Shown: positions 51,701-61,000 of the stretch, one piece after another
Position numbering within the stretch: the first letter of the stretch is position 1
How the letters are laid out: each line of letters opens with the position of its first letter
Assembly: GCA_964522015.1 (NCBI GenBank)
Contig: CAZFST010000008.1
Location: 1-64,000 of the forward strand
DNA: 64,000 bases
Direction: 5' to 3'
Origin: QQWI01 sp964522015
Lineage (GTDB): Bacteria > Bacillota > Clostridia > Peptostreptococcales > Acidaminobacteraceae
Notes under the pieces: generated by a model
Told to the model about the DNA's origin: nothing
The model's database searches: none
The model's input: only the letters and a program-made list of their open reading frames with translations
Position numbers and translations under genes: made by a program

Positions 51701-52859
51701 TTAGGGCTGCTTTTTTCTGGGAAACCATCAGCACCCGCTGCCCTTTGACTAAGCAGTCGGCGATGATATTGGTGATGGTTTGGGACTTCCCAGTGCCGGG
51801 AGGACCAAAAATCACTAGGTTATCGTGGTTAGCGGCGTTTCTCAAGGCTAGTTCTTGTGAATAATCTAGGTCATTGATATAGTGGATCTTGGTTTCACTT
51901 TGTTCTGAGCTATGTTCTGGGTTTTCTCCTTGCTCTTGCCAATCCCCCGTATTTCCCTTGATCTCGCTGCCAAACAGGGCAGAAATTTGTGGACTTGCTG
52001 ACTCCTGGTCAATCAATAACTGATAATCCTCATAGATAGCATTGGCTTTTGGAAAATCACCCAGGACTAAAAATGGGCACAAATCCAACTGCCCCCCAGG
52101 GATGCCTTCATAATCATCGGCTGTGCGTTTGATAAAGGGTGCAAACCAGTCCTGTTCCCACAGGTCGTCGGGGTTAGGCACTGCGTTTTGTTTGATGGCT
52201 ATGGTGACGTTATTTTGCCCGTAGAAGGTCAACAGGTGGTTTAAGATATACTGGGCTTCTGGTATCTCGATGTCGTAAACCTTTGGTGTAATGGGCTGGC
52301 ATTTGGCCATGGCATGGAGGAGCACATCGTTGATATCTATGCCGTTATCATCTGTCTTTTGAAGGAACCATGCCCCATCTTTGTAGATCAGGCGCACAGA
52401 TAAGAGGCCCAGTGGGGCTCTGCATTTGGTGTCATCGTTGAAACGGCCCTCCACAAAATAAGTGGCAATACGCAAATTGTATAAGCCATTTTCCTTTTTT
52501 TGAGCCTCTACTTCTCGGTAAAGGGTATGTAGGCCATGGGCATAAGTCTTGAGTTTTTCTTCGGTCCTTGCCAGCTCCTGCTCAAGCTCACCTGGGTTTT
52601 CAGATTTAAGGTCCTGACGAATTTTGGTGCGCTCTTGTTGCGCCCAAGTCTTTGGGTCTGGTAGCAAGAGCATCTGCTGCTTATCGCCTTTTAGAAAGGA
52701 TTCAATTAAGACTTGGTAAATTTCCGGTTGCGTCTTCAGGAGTTCAACCAAATCAAAGCTCCGTTTTTGATGGATCTGATTTAGCATGAGACTACGATTG
52801 CGGCCACTGATATTGATCAGTCGCTCTTGATATTTTTGGTAAATAGATCTCTCTTGCAT
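48708..52859 (-). CDS. DUF4011-like SF1 helicase with C-terminal Vsr/REase-like nuclease
   Basis: 1383 residues. A DUF4011-like N-terminal region (NISGRNRSLMLNQ near 17) leads to an SF1 helicase: Walker A GPPGTGKSQTITNI near 353, Walker B IIFDEASQMF near 938, IVSGDDKQLGPS, then VQGDERDIIIFSTG and RLNVAISRAKQQVYLVTS. The last 105 residues (from about 1276) are a PD-(D/E)XK/Vsr-like nuclease with DSPFEEALCKGL, GYKIDLVIDD and LGIECDGATYQ. This layout resembles the single-gene antiphage helicase-nuclease sometimes called Hhe; the match is by architecture from memory. Residues about 598-623 are an Ala-Asn/Ala-Ser repeat. It stands alone. Confidence 0.85.
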   Translation of the reverse strand: MQERSIYQKYQERLINISGRNRSLMLNQIHQKRSFDLVELLKTQPEIYQVLIESFLKGDKQQMLLLPDPKTWAQQERTKIRQDLKSENPGELEQELARTEEKLKTYAHGLHTLYREVEAQKKENGLYNLRIATYFVEGRFNDDTKCRAPLGLLSVRLIYKDGAWFLQKTDDNGIDINDVLLHAMAKCQPITPKVYDIEIPEAQYILNHLLTFYGQNNVTIAIKQNAVPNPDDLWEQDWFAPFIKRTADDYEGIPGGQLDLCPFLVLGDFPKANAIYEDYQLLIDQESASPQISALFGSEIKGNTGDWQEQGENPEHSSEQSETKIHYINDLDYSQELALRNAANHDNLVIFGPPGTGKSQTITNIIADCLVKGQRVLMVSQKKAALNVIYNRLGNLQSKALLLHDANLEKQSFYQKNTACFETLENTYGVEFHYKNRNELVKPEGLPALEAKLLKNAQAIDGQLAQLTALYEFLHQPGPSGYSGQNLLYQALPKPKIDPKDPQLAKYRKLYQRPELQGLTKEPIQRVAQGPYASQIANYQQIQTLTSQHPLLKHMQSGYSPYQVTEALALLDPIHQGLLHYTKVQDWQQWSRGGTEAGANANANANANANADASANASASASAKGEALSGEVCASLVKVLQSGETPEAAEATLQKQLKSTYGQLLAPVATGAKRLIKLIFQHQALLQGEAENAKRFEGHAQAHTTWLEEAIQSRNQLLAAIDRLQAIFQPDFLEGLKHLYQKQAPSLFKEPSQSKEGSLSTENPLSKESLEAASSALEAYREAIRRHQGIRQPDKALLEGLGQWEQTPQASELETMYCTNELLQISQGDTFRHYYDQVAQHPNTVAEVHQRMSDKRTGTRERILLLWDERFIATAKKENYRELKRISALKRKVRTVREAYKLFSVLLNDLYPCVLMGPETVSNVLPLTNGTFDVIIFDEASQMFVEDAIPALYRAKRVIVSGDDKQLGPSSAFKSRVISDIDDEAFDLLTEASPSNPAFRTSWEAQPESLMVQAALEEQSLLDLAKVTFRPTTLMFHYRSHFEELINFSNFAFYGGKLRTIPNLKPNLGEPPICRILVEGGLWENRANVREATQVADLIENLLRTRTHNQTIGVITFNITQKDCIEDLLEARMLEDPEFAKLLLLEQEREEGDEDMSLFVKNIENVQGDERDIIIFSTGYAPDAKGQLASRFGSLSQDGGENRLNVAISRAKQQVYLVTSFEPEDLKVATTKNRGPQLFKAYLQYAKHVSAGDAQGVAGILNTFVDGQSVTVGDQDYFDSPFEEALCKGLRQRGHLVKTQVGASGYKIDLVIDDPVSGVHLLGIECDGATYQGSKSARENDIYRQQFLASRGWKIFRVWSLHWWRNAESVLDAIDMAVQEVSV
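50989..51066 (+). repeat. Hexanucleotide tandem repeat (TTTGCA/CTTGCA, 13 units)
   Basis: Thirteen adjacent 6-base units, mostly TTTGCA or CTTGCA with one TCTGCA and a final TTTGCG, lie inside the helicase gene. On the coding strand they encode alternating Ala-Asn and Ala-Ser. Because the unit is two codons, copy changes would alter linker length without breaking the frame. Confidence 0.95.
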
Positions 52860-53008
52860 GGGAACCTCTCCTATTTACAATCACCGACTTTCATCTAGCC
52901 ATATTATACATGATTGTAGTCACTTCGGAGGATTCAGTGCCTATCAATTCTTATTTTTTCTGATATACTAGTTAATAGATATGCTATAGAAACGAAAAGG
53001 AGACTCAT

Positions 53009-53230
53009 ATGGCTAAGAAAAACGCATTGAAATTCGTCAACATTTTACTAGCACTTTCATTTGTTATGACAGCTTTCGGCGGACTTACCCGATTTTTCGC
53101 ACCCGCAATTATTCCCTATGCAACTTTTAAATTAATTCATCCTTACTTCGGTTTGTTTTTTGTGGCAACAGCAGTTGCTCACATCACCTTGAATTTCGCC
53201 TGGATTAAGAGTACTTACTTGAAAAAGTAA
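53009..53230 (+). CDS. Small two-helix membrane protein (DUF4405-like)
   Basis: 73 residues with a basic N-terminus and two hydrophobic helices (about 8-30 and 44-65). FKLIHPYFGLFFVATAVAHI followed by TLNFAWIKSTYLK resembles the DUF4405 pattern, with two His one helix apart as in haem-binding membrane proteins. Haem binding is conjecture. AAAAGGAGACTCAT leads to the ATG, a strong ribosome site. It stands alone between the helicase and the PadR operon. Confidence 0.7.
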   Translation: MAKKNALKFVNILLALSFVMTAFGGLTRFFAPAIIPYATFKLIHPYFGLFFVATAVAHITLNFAWIKSTYLKK

Positions 53231-53390
53231 GCAGGATTCGTTTAATTGCGGTATCACTAGATTTGTCAACTCATAGATGGTGAGAACAACCACATTCCAA
53301 TAACAGGAGTTTGGTTGTTTTTTTGACCTTATCCAATTTGCTTTGTGCTTTAAAAATTACTTTGTTATTACCTAGCTTTTTCAACTTCGA

Positions 53391-53419
53391 TTGACATTTT
53401 ATAAAATGTCGATTATGAT
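53391..53419 (+). promoter_or_regulatory. padR operon promoter with palindromic operator in the spacer
   Basis: A perfect TTGACA (53391-53396), a 17-bp spacer and TATGAT (53414-53419). The palindrome GACATTTTATAAAATGTC (53393-53410) overlaps the -35 and spacer, and ATGCAT repeats follow at 53421 and 53436. PadR proteins bind ATGT...ACAT-type palindromes, so autoregulation is likely. Confidence 0.75.
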
Positions 53420-53485
53420 TATGCATAGATATACGATGCATCGAACAACACAGCATATTGTCTATTCTGAGATAGGGAGGCTACT

Positions 53486-53800
53486 ATGAACAAAGAACTC
53501 ATAAAAGGCACCACCGAGATGATGATCTTAAAAATGCTTGACCGGCAGCCAACCTATGGCTACGAGATGATTAAGAATTTTGAAATCATCTCCAATGGTT
53601 CATTTAGCCTAAAAGAAGGCACCTTATATCCGATTTTACATGCCCTAGAGAAAAAAAATCACATTGAATCCTATTGGGATACCCTAGAAGGTAGAAAACG
53701 CAAATACTATCGCATAACCAATATCGGAAAAAAGAACTTGAATGATAAAAAAAGCGAATGGGATGAATTTGCTCTGGCCATGAAATCCATCATGGAATAG
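53486..53800 (+). CDS. PadR-family transcriptional regulator
   Basis: 104 residues, short PadR type: a winged HTH with EMMILKMLDRQPTYGYEMIK, SLKEGTLYPILHALEKK and the wing YYRITNIGKKNLNDK, plus one C-terminal dimer helix. Such repressors sense envelope or drug stress and usually control adjacent membrane proteins. GATAGGGAGG precedes the ATG. The next gene starts 30 bases on and encodes a membrane protein with a PadR-partner-type N-terminal domain. A palindrome inside its promoter suggests self-repression. Confidence 0.93.
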   Translation: MNKELIKGTTEMMILKMLDRQPTYGYEMIKNFEIISNGSFSLKEGTLYPILHALEKKNHIESYWDTLEGRKRKYYRITNIGKKNLNDKKSEWDEFALAMKSIME

Positions 53801-53830
53801 CATTCAGGTCATGATATAAGGGGAGTTTAC

Positions 53831-54784
53831 ATGTTGGCAATAGATACAATTAAATCCCACCAGGGTGTTTCACTATTTATCCAAAAGGTACTTGATCAAG
53901 TCTACACAGAGGAAGACGGCCGAGAAATAAGGGATGAACTGACCGACCATATCTTCAGTTTGGCATCAGACTACATAGAAGCTGGACATTCAGAAGACAC
54001 AGCCATAAAAAAAGCCCTTCTTCAGATGGGAGACCCCTCTGAGATTGGCTATAGCTTTACAGATTACGATGGCATGAAAAGAAGGCAGTACTTAAGAGTC
54101 GGTTTGAAGTGGCTTGCCTGCCTTTTGATCCTACTAACAATGGTGATTACAATAGAGTTGTCTGGTGGTTTTGCCTCTCTATTTTCTGATAGTTCAAGTA
54201 GTTCATCAGATACGAGTCCTTGGTTTCTTTTATACCAACTGGTTTCCCTGCCTTTCTATTTATGTCTATCAATCACCCAAGGCCGTTTTCACTTAAATGG
54301 CATGCCACTTGGTCGGCTTAAAATCTCGAAAGAACCGATTCTGATTTTGTGGGCTTGTAAAAAGAGATTACCTTGGGAATACATTGCCGTGGGGGTATTT
54401 TTCTTACCTATGTTTCTGATGTTCCTCTTTCTGATGGCATACGAGGGGGATAATCCCTTATACGTCATTGCTTTTTTAGCTGTCATCAGTTTTTCAATTT
54501 GGTTGATTTTCTACAGTGAAAAATACCGCATTCCCAAGTATCTGGTTCTAGAAGAAGGGATCGTGATTAAGAACAGGTTGATTTCTTGGGCGGCCATCGA
54601 TCGGATTTCCTGGACAAAAGACTACATGTCTTCAAACAGATCACACCATAAATTGATCATCGAACATCTTTGCCGGGTGCCTGATCAACGGAGGATGAAT
54701 AGTGGCCTCTCGGTTAAGAGAGTCATCGATGTCAATCACAATCAGTACTTTCAGCTTAAGGCAATTATCGGGGAGCGTGTTTAA
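53831..54784 (+). CDS. Membrane protein with permease-prefix-like N-terminus
   Basis: 317 residues. The first 75 residues (VLDQVYTEEDGREIRDELTDHI, GHSEDTAIKKALLQMGDPSEIG) match the helical prefix domain seen in DUF1700-type and FtsX-like membrane proteins controlled by PadR. Four hydrophobic helices follow (about 90-112, 130-150, 180-205, 212-232) and then a soluble C-terminal part (about 235-317) resembling a PH-like domain (YRIPKYLVLEEGIVIKNRLIS). It is directly followed by the next gene, with stop TAA and ATG adjacent. Confidence 0.75.
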   Translation: MLAIDTIKSHQGVSLFIQKVLDQVYTEEDGREIRDELTDHIFSLASDYIEAGHSEDTAIKKALLQMGDPSEIGYSFTDYDGMKRRQYLRVGLKWLACLLILLTMVITIELSGGFASLFSDSSSSSSDTSPWFLLYQLVSLPFYLCLSITQGRFHLNGMPLGRLKISKEPILILWACKKRLPWEYIAVGVFFLPMFLMFLFLMAYEGDNPLYVIAFLAVISFSIWLIFYSEKYRIPKYLVLEEGIVIKNRLISWAAIDRISWTKDYMSSNRSHHKLIIEHLCRVPDQRRMNSGLSVKRVIDVNHNQYFQLKAIIGERV

Positions 54785-55459
54785 ATGACTATCTCAGAGG
54801 TACAAATAAGGTCTCAACATCTGAATAAAATTGGACTGAACTTTTTAGCACTCAATGGGATTCTTGTAATTAGTGTATTCTTAATAGTTGAGGTTGAGAC
54901 ATGGGGCAGTCGATTAATCATGGTTGCCGCCTTATTAGGAGGGGCCTTTCTTATTAAAGCTCTATCAAAGAAAGCTCTAAACAAACAGAAACTGCTTCTT
55001 AAAGAAGTTGAAGCGCTCCATGGTCATGAGGCCATTCTCTGCTCTGCAAAGATGTATCTAGGTGCACCTTATTCAAATAATGTTAGTCACTTACTATCAA
55101 TACCTTTTTACGCCGTCATTCTAATTTGTGCAGTCCTATTTGCTTACAGCATTGTTATGGATGATATCATAACAATGGTTATTCTTGGTGTCGTCCACTG
55201 TCTATTGGCTATTCCAATCATTATATCCCTTCCAAAAATGCTATCAGAGGCCGCTGTATTGACTAAAGGGCATCTGCTTTTGGTCCCATCCACAGTGATA
55301 GACCTAACTAAAATCAAGAAATATCAACTAACACCACTCCTAAATGGCGACGTGGTATTAGAAATCAATACCGGTGACTACTTTACACGGCTGATTATTG
55401 AAGAAAAGGATAGTATGCTTGTAAAACAGCTTCTCATCGATAGTACGGTTGTGAATTAA
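54785..55459 (+). CDS. Membrane protein, third gene of the padR operon
   Basis: 224 residues with hydrophobic helices at about 20-40, 43-58, 105-128 and 132-152 and a C-terminal soluble beta-rich part (LVPSTVIDLTKIKKYQLTPLL, VVLEINTGDYFTRLIIEE). No family recognised; the four-helix plus PH-like tail layout is similar to that of the gene before it, so they may be distant relatives acting together. The ATG abuts the preceding stop, with GGGGAGCGTG as ribosome site. A terminator follows. Confidence 0.7.
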   Translation: MTISEVQIRSQHLNKIGLNFLALNGILVISVFLIVEVETWGSRLIMVAALLGGAFLIKALSKKALNKQKLLLKEVEALHGHEAILCSAKMYLGAPYSNNVSHLLSIPFYAVILICAVLFAYSIVMDDIITMVILGVVHCLLAIPIIISLPKMLSEAAVLTKGHLLLVPSTVIDLTKIKKYQLTPLLNGDVVLEINTGDYFTRLIIEEKDSMLVKQLLIDSTVVN

Positions 55460-55463
55460 CAAC

Positions 55464-55502
55464 TAAAAAGCCCTTGAGCGCTAGACACTCAAGGGCTTTT
55501 TT
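55464..55502. terminator. Terminator of the padR operon
   Basis: AAAAAGCCCTTGAG and CTCAAGGGCTTTTTT enclose a 9-base loop. Confidence 0.92.
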
Positions 55503-55565
55503 CATTGCTTTGCCATAGCATTTTTCATTACCTTTTTATGCTTTTTCAATAATTCTATAACTCTT

Positions 55566-57305
55566 CTAAACCGTAAATTTGTTAACCAACTCAAGCAAGT
55601 TCTCAGAACTGCCACTGACAACCCTTGCCTGCTCTGAAATCGTATTTGATCTCATGGCAATATCGGAATTTTTCTCTGCGATGGCTGTTGTTCCTTCTGC
55701 AGACTCATTATTGGCCAGTGAGATTTCATGGATAGCCTTTGCAATACTTTCAACCGATGCTAATAATTCCTGTGAAGTCGCACTTAAATCTGTGGACATA
55801 TTATCAAATATCTTGGCATCTGATTCGTACTGGGTGCTGGTATCTACCATGGTGTCGTAGGCGGAGAGCACTTTCTCTTCAATAAAGTTAACCAGTCCCC
55901 TTGAATTGTCGGCTAAGTCTTCAACCACTTGAAGAATGGTAACGGACACCTCTTGAATTTCTGTTACTGATTTTTTGGATTGCTCAGCTAACTTGCGAAT
56001 TTCATCTGCAACCACTGCAAAGCCTCGGCCAGCATCCCCTGCTCTTGCAGCCTCGATGGCTGCGTTTAGAGCCAGAAGGTTCGTTTGATCTGAAATCTGT
56101 AAAATTGCATTTGACAGCACATGAATTTTTTCCACTTCACTGGTTTTAACCAGTGCCTTATCTAAACTAACCCGCGATGACTCATATAGGTCTATGGCCA
56201 CTTGCTTAGAGGCTAGCGCATCTCTATAAAGAACCCGCGCTTTACTGCTAATGCCTGAAGCGGTTTGAGCCCCTTCCTGTGCCTTATCTGCCACCGATTG
56301 GACAGCACTTTCAATTTCACGGGTTGTGGCATTAATCTCTTCACTGGATGCTGCTGATTCTTCCATCCCCGCTGATAATTCTTCAGTGGCTGCAGAAACG
56401 TCTTGGATACCGTCATTCATGGTCCCTAAATCGTCGTTAACGTGACTCACAGCCTCTTGCATGGTGGTGGCTTCCTTAATAATCTGGGCAACAATCACTT
56501 GAAGGTTTTTTAGAAAGTCATTGACCGATTGGGTCATGCCACCAATTTCATCTTTAGACCGAACTTCTAGGCGCTGGGTCAAATCCCCACCGCTTTCAGC
56601 CAATTGCTTAAGTCTGCGATTTAAGATATTGACGGGTCTTAAAATAATCCCTGAAAGAATTAAACCTAGAACGACTGAAGCAATGATGCCTATGACCACA
56701 GCCCCAATAGCGATGGTCTTGCTATTAGTTCCGCTGACCATGGCTGCATTTACTTCTTCGTCCGCAATTTTTGTATTAATATCTACCAGTTGCTGCAGAA
56801 GAACCTGTGCTTCAGAAAAGGATTTGCCATTTATAATCAGCGCCTGTTTAATCATTTCTCTAGTTTCTGCATAGGATGGCTTCGGTTGGTATTTGTCATA
56901 AAGGCCAATCAACGTGTTATGATCGCTTAGCCAAGCTTCCCACTTTGGAAGAAACGCTTCCCAGACTTTGGCTTCTTCTTTGGTTTGGGGTAGTGGTTTA
57001 TAGACTTCAAGGGCTTCTGTAGCACGCTTGATAGCCTCTGCGCCTCTATTTTTTTGGGTCTGTGCCACTTCTGGACTCAGACCTTCTATCATTAGCGCAT
57101 TTTCTGCACTATCCACTTCGCTTTGAGCGGCGCTCATTATTAAAAGAGCTTCAACACTGGGCATTCTTACTGTGCCAATCTCTGTGATATTTCCATTCAG
57201 TAGATTGATGCCGACAAAGCCAGTGAATCCTACAATGGCAGTAATGATGGCTACCAGCACAAATCCCGAAAGAATCTTGACCCTGATACTCGCATTTTTA
57301 ATCAT
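55566..57305 (-). CDS. Methyl-accepting chemotaxis protein (4HB type)
   Basis: I use ATG 57305 (MIKNASIRVKIL) with GGAGG 8 bases upstream; a TTG five codons earlier is also open. The 579-residue receptor has TM1 (about 8-30), a four-helix-bundle sensor with MPSVEALLIMSAAQSEVDSA, TM2 (about 195-220), HAMP (about 222-275) and a signalling domain with the hairpin tip ILQISDQTNLLALNAAIEAA and FAVVADEIRKLAEQ. It should signal through CheA/CheW. No CheR/CheB docking tail is visible. It is monocistronic. Confidence 0.95.
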   Translation of the reverse strand: MIKNASIRVKILSGFVLVAIITAIVGFTGFVGINLLNGNITEIGTVRMPSVEALLIMSAAQSEVDSAENALMIEGLSPEVAQTQKNRGAEAIKRATEALEVYKPLPQTKEEAKVWEAFLPKWEAWLSDHNTLIGLYDKYQPKPSYAETREMIKQALIINGKSFSEAQVLLQQLVDINTKIADEEVNAAMVSGTNSKTIAIGAVVIGIIASVVLGLILSGIILRPVNILNRRLKQLAESGGDLTQRLEVRSKDEIGGMTQSVNDFLKNLQVIVAQIIKEATTMQEAVSHVNDDLGTMNDGIQDVSAATEELSAGMEESAASSEEINATTREIESAVQSVADKAQEGAQTASGISSKARVLYRDALASKQVAIDLYESSRVSLDKALVKTSEVEKIHVLSNAILQISDQTNLLALNAAIEAARAGDAGRGFAVVADEIRKLAEQSKKSVTEIQEVSVTILQVVEDLADNSRGLVNFIEEKVLSAYDTMVDTSTQYESDAKIFDNMSTDLSATSQELLASVESIAKAIHEISLANNESAEGTTAIAEKNSDIAMRSNTISEQARVVSGSSENLLELVNKFTV

Positions 57306-57448
57306 ATCCATCTCCTCCAATGACGCTCAATTTTCTAAGTCTAGTCACAGTCTATTTATACACAAATATTGATTCATGAAACATTAAGTTGGGGCGCTCC
57401 AACACTTAGTTGAGAACGTTCAACCTCTCCACCTCCGTTAAACAAAAA

Positions 57449-57484
57449 AAACCAAAACAAGCCCTAGTGGGACTGTTTTGGTTT
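57449..57484. terminator. Terminator downstream of the DUF2294-like gene
   Basis: AAACCAAAACAAGCCC and GGGACTGTTTTGGTTT pair with one mismatch around TAGT, with A and T tracts on both sides. Confidence 0.7.
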
Positions 57485-57543
57485 ACGTTGAAGCTATCAA
57501 AAATACCTTCGTGGTCTAACCTACTATTCAATTTTAATTCCTG

Positions 57544-57903
57544 CTAGGCCCTACTTTTAATCTTAAAGTGTAAACTGTATTTATCCTCATCCATATCATG
57601 GTTGAAGCCAATATACTCAATATCCATTTTAAAGCTTTCTTTAATACTGATTATCAGTTTGGCACTGACATAAGTGGCGATTTTCTCGTAAATATCAGCC
57701 AAAATGGTCTTACCACCTTGGATTTCTGTAAAAAGAAAGCTTTCAAAACTGGACTTCAATAGCCAAAAATTAAGGTCTAGAGTTTGATTTCGGACCTTGA
57801 CAGAAACGTTTTTGGGACCTCTGCCACCCACCCCTTTTACGGAGTCTATAAAGAGTTTCATCACTTGTTTTTCAAATTCGTCCATCTTGAATGTCACCCT
57901 CAC
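57544..57903 (-). CDS. DUF2294/MpsC-like protein
   Basis: 119 residues, soluble. The pattern SVKGVGGRGPKNVSVKV near residue 20, the helix LFTEIQGGKTILADIYEKIA and the C-terminal strand pair MDIEYIGFNHDMDEDKYSLHF resemble DUF2294, a family including MpsC, which is linked in staphylococci to bicarbonate/Na+ transport. The glycine-rich GRGP motif is the main support. No transporter gene is nearby, so a role in ion transport cannot be inferred from context. Confidence 0.55.
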   Translation of the reverse strand: MRVTFKMDEFEKQVMKLFIDSVKGVGGRGPKNVSVKVRNQTLDLNFWLLKSSFESFLFTEIQGGKTILADIYEKIATYVSAKLIISIKESFKMDIEYIGFNHDMDEDKYSLHFKIKSRA

Positions 57904-58004
57904 GGTTTGACTAAGTCATTTAACGCTTATGTCTTACTATACCACATTTCACACCTTGGGAAAACCCTGTTTTCGCATTGTTGTTCTCCAGTGATCACAT
58001 AAGT

Positions 58005-58070
58005 AAAAGGCCTATTCCAAGACCATTACAAGCAGCGCGACAGCGATGCTGGGTCCAAGAATAGGCCTTT
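58005..58070. terminator. Terminator of the LysM-nucleotidase gene
   Basis: AAAAGGCCTATTC and GAATAGGCCTTT enclose a 41-base loop that can form its own small stem (AGCA.GCGCGACAGCG.TGCT). A long-stem intrinsic terminator, usable in both directions. Confidence 0.7.
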
Positions 58071-58084
58071 CATTTTATTTAGAA

Positions 58085-61000
58085 CTACATTCTCACTAAA
58101 GTTTTTAGAACAGTGAAATCGATGATGTAACCCACTGGACCTGGTACATTTTGAATTCTGCCATCTTTAATTGCTTTTTCAAATCCAACTTTGTTCATGT
58201 AGTCAATCAGCACTTGATCCATTGTGCCAAATTCTGCAACAACTTTTTTACCTTTTAGGCTGACATAACCGTCACCGCCAGCAGCGATAAAGTCATTGGT
58301 TGCCATTGTGTAGGTTTTGTTTAGGTCTACCAATACACCGCCGATTTTAAGTTCGTGTACGCGCTTACCAGCTGGTTTAGCACCGTCAAACTTCACTGTC
58401 ATCCCTGCAAAGTGTGGGAACGCCCCTTTTTCTACTGGGAATGAATCCACGCCTACTTCAATAGCCGCTAAAATATCTGAACCTTTTACTTCGATGACGC
58501 GAACTGTGTTACCAAAAGGAAGAACACTTAAGACTTCACCTTTTGTTACAGGACCTGCATCAATTGATGTTCTGATACCGCCACCATTTGTCATTGATAC
58601 ATTTGCACCACTGACTTTTAAGAGGGCTTCTGCCAACAAGTTACCAAGTGGTGTTTCACTCACTCTGACCACTGCTTTTTCACCAACCAAAGCAATTGGT
58701 GATGTGGCAACAACTTCACTTGTAATGACATCATTTTTAGTTTTGATTTCTGCAATCAAAGCTGCAATTTTTGGATCTGCTTCTGTTTTTGAATTTTGAA
58801 GTTTTGTGCTGAGGGATGCGCCTTTAAAAGCAATGCGATTGTTTTTAAGAGCAATTTCTACAACCCCTAAGTTTTTAGTTTTCTCACCAGCTGCAACAAT
58901 CAGCGTATTGCCAACTGTCTTGCCATTCGTGTAAGTTGAGTGAGAGTGACCATCGATAATAACGTCAATGCCTCTTACTGTAGTTGCCAATTTTTCAGTG
59001 GTGAATTCACCTTCGTCACCAACGTGAGCTAGAGCTACAACAACATCTGCACCCATGCCTAAAAGTTTGCTAACCATTTGATTTGAAGTATCGTAGATAT
59101 CATCAAACTTCAAGCCTTTTGTATTATCTGGGTGTGACTTGTAAGTTGTTTCTGGCGTTGCAAGGCCAAAGATACCGACTTTAACGCCGTCGACATCGAT
59201 GATTTTGTAAGCATCTAAAAGCAATGTACCATCAGCTTTTTTGATGTTGGCAGCTAGCATAGGATAGTTAAGCATCCCAGCAAGTTTAAGGGTTTGAGCA
59301 GAACCATAATCAAATTCATGGTTACCAGTTCCCATTGCGTTGTAACCTAAAGCGTTCATTACTTTAACGCCTTCTTCACCTTTAGAAAGTGTTACAAGTG
59401 AGTGGCCTTGTAGCGCATCACCAGCATCAAGAAGTAGCACGTTTTTGTTGGCTTTTTTCATGTTATTGACGAGGGTTGCCATTTTAGCAGCACCCATGCC
59501 ATCTGATGATCCTTCAATAAAGAAGCCATGCATATCGTTTGTGTGAAGTAAGGTCAATGATTTGTATTCTGGGAACAAACCTTGTTTAATTAAATCATAA
59601 GCATTAACGGCTTTAACATTTGGTGTTCTACCATCTGTTGAAGTTGGAATTTTCACTTTTCCATCGATAATCATTTGAAGAATTTGATCTTTAAGTGGGT
59701 GATTCAAGTTAGCACCAATAATTTTCCAGTTGTTATCCACTGTTGGTGTTGCTTTAGAACCCTTAACAGCTTTAAGGTAAACTGAAATCATATCGCGAAT
59801 ACGGCCATTATCTTGTAACTGAATGTATGAATCGTAGTAAACGTCAGCAGCTGTAGCAAGTTTCAAGCTGACAAGTGTTCCAAAACGATAGTTATTCACT
59901 GCCAATTTGTAAATTTTAGAATCTACAATTGGTTCGCCTTTTAATGTTAGGTTTTTAATTCTTGCCCCAGCATCTTGAGAAATATCGATATCGTATTTAA
60001 CGCCCGAGAACATATCGTAGTTATAGCCTCTTACATTTTGATCAAAACTAATCGTTACATCACCTGGTCTGTAAGTATTATAGTAACTTGCTGACCATTC
60101 CATGTAGGCTTTAAGATTTTTACCAGTGATGTTGATACCCATCAATGTATTTGTGTACTTGTAGATATCTGCTGCATTTTTCTTTTTAAAGTCACCAGCA
60201 AGAAGATTCATATCATTCTTAAAGGCTGCTGCAGAACTGACATCTGCCTTTGTAAAGTAAGTTTGAACATCGTTGATCAAATCAATCAGTGCTGAGTCTT
60301 CTAACTGAATAGTCGGCATTGTTGTAACGACATTCTTGCCAGTGATGTAGTCAACTCGGGTTACAAAATCTGACATAACCTTACCAACCACAATATTAGC
60401 ATCTGCTATAGACGTCTTGTGAATGTTAGCAAATTTATCAACTAATTCTTTGTCTTCAACTTCTGCAAATGTTTCAATGTTTTTAGTGGTAATGGCTTTA
60501 ACATCATAACCAGCTTCTGTTTTAACCACGTTGACATCTGCTTTTGAAACTGCCCAACCATATGCACCTGGCTCAATTAGCTGAACGCCATTGATTTCTT
60601 TAGTGTACTTTGAGTGAGCGTGAGCGCCAAAAAGTACGTCAAACTGAGGGAATTTAGCAGCAATATCTTCAATGCCTGCATCTCCGTATTCAGCCGTTGG
60701 ACCATCGTGATAAGCGCCGATTAGAACGTCGTATTTGCCTGAAAGTTCTTGAATTGCTTTTTCTGTTTCTTTTAGGATATCTCTAAATTCAAGACCCTTA
60801 AAGTTGTTTGGTGAGCTAGCTTCCCAATATGGTACATGGGGAGGTGTCATGCCGATAACAGCGACTCTAACGCCGTCTACGTTCATAATTTTGTAACCGT
60901 TCACAAAACGTTGATCAGTTCCCTTTTGGTAAATATTCGCCGAAATTACTGCGCCTTTAAAAGCAGCGATATTCTTATCGATAAATGATTTATCAAAGTT

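Noticed and set aside
50978..51748. A 256-codon plus-strand open frame with a long Leu-His run
   Set aside because: It lies antisense to the helicase, arises from the hexanucleotide repeat and has no ribosome site or homology that I can see.
53271..53456. A 61-codon minus-strand frame between the small membrane gene and padR
   Set aside because: Overlaps the padR promoter, Cys/Lys-rich with no ribosome site or recognisable fold.
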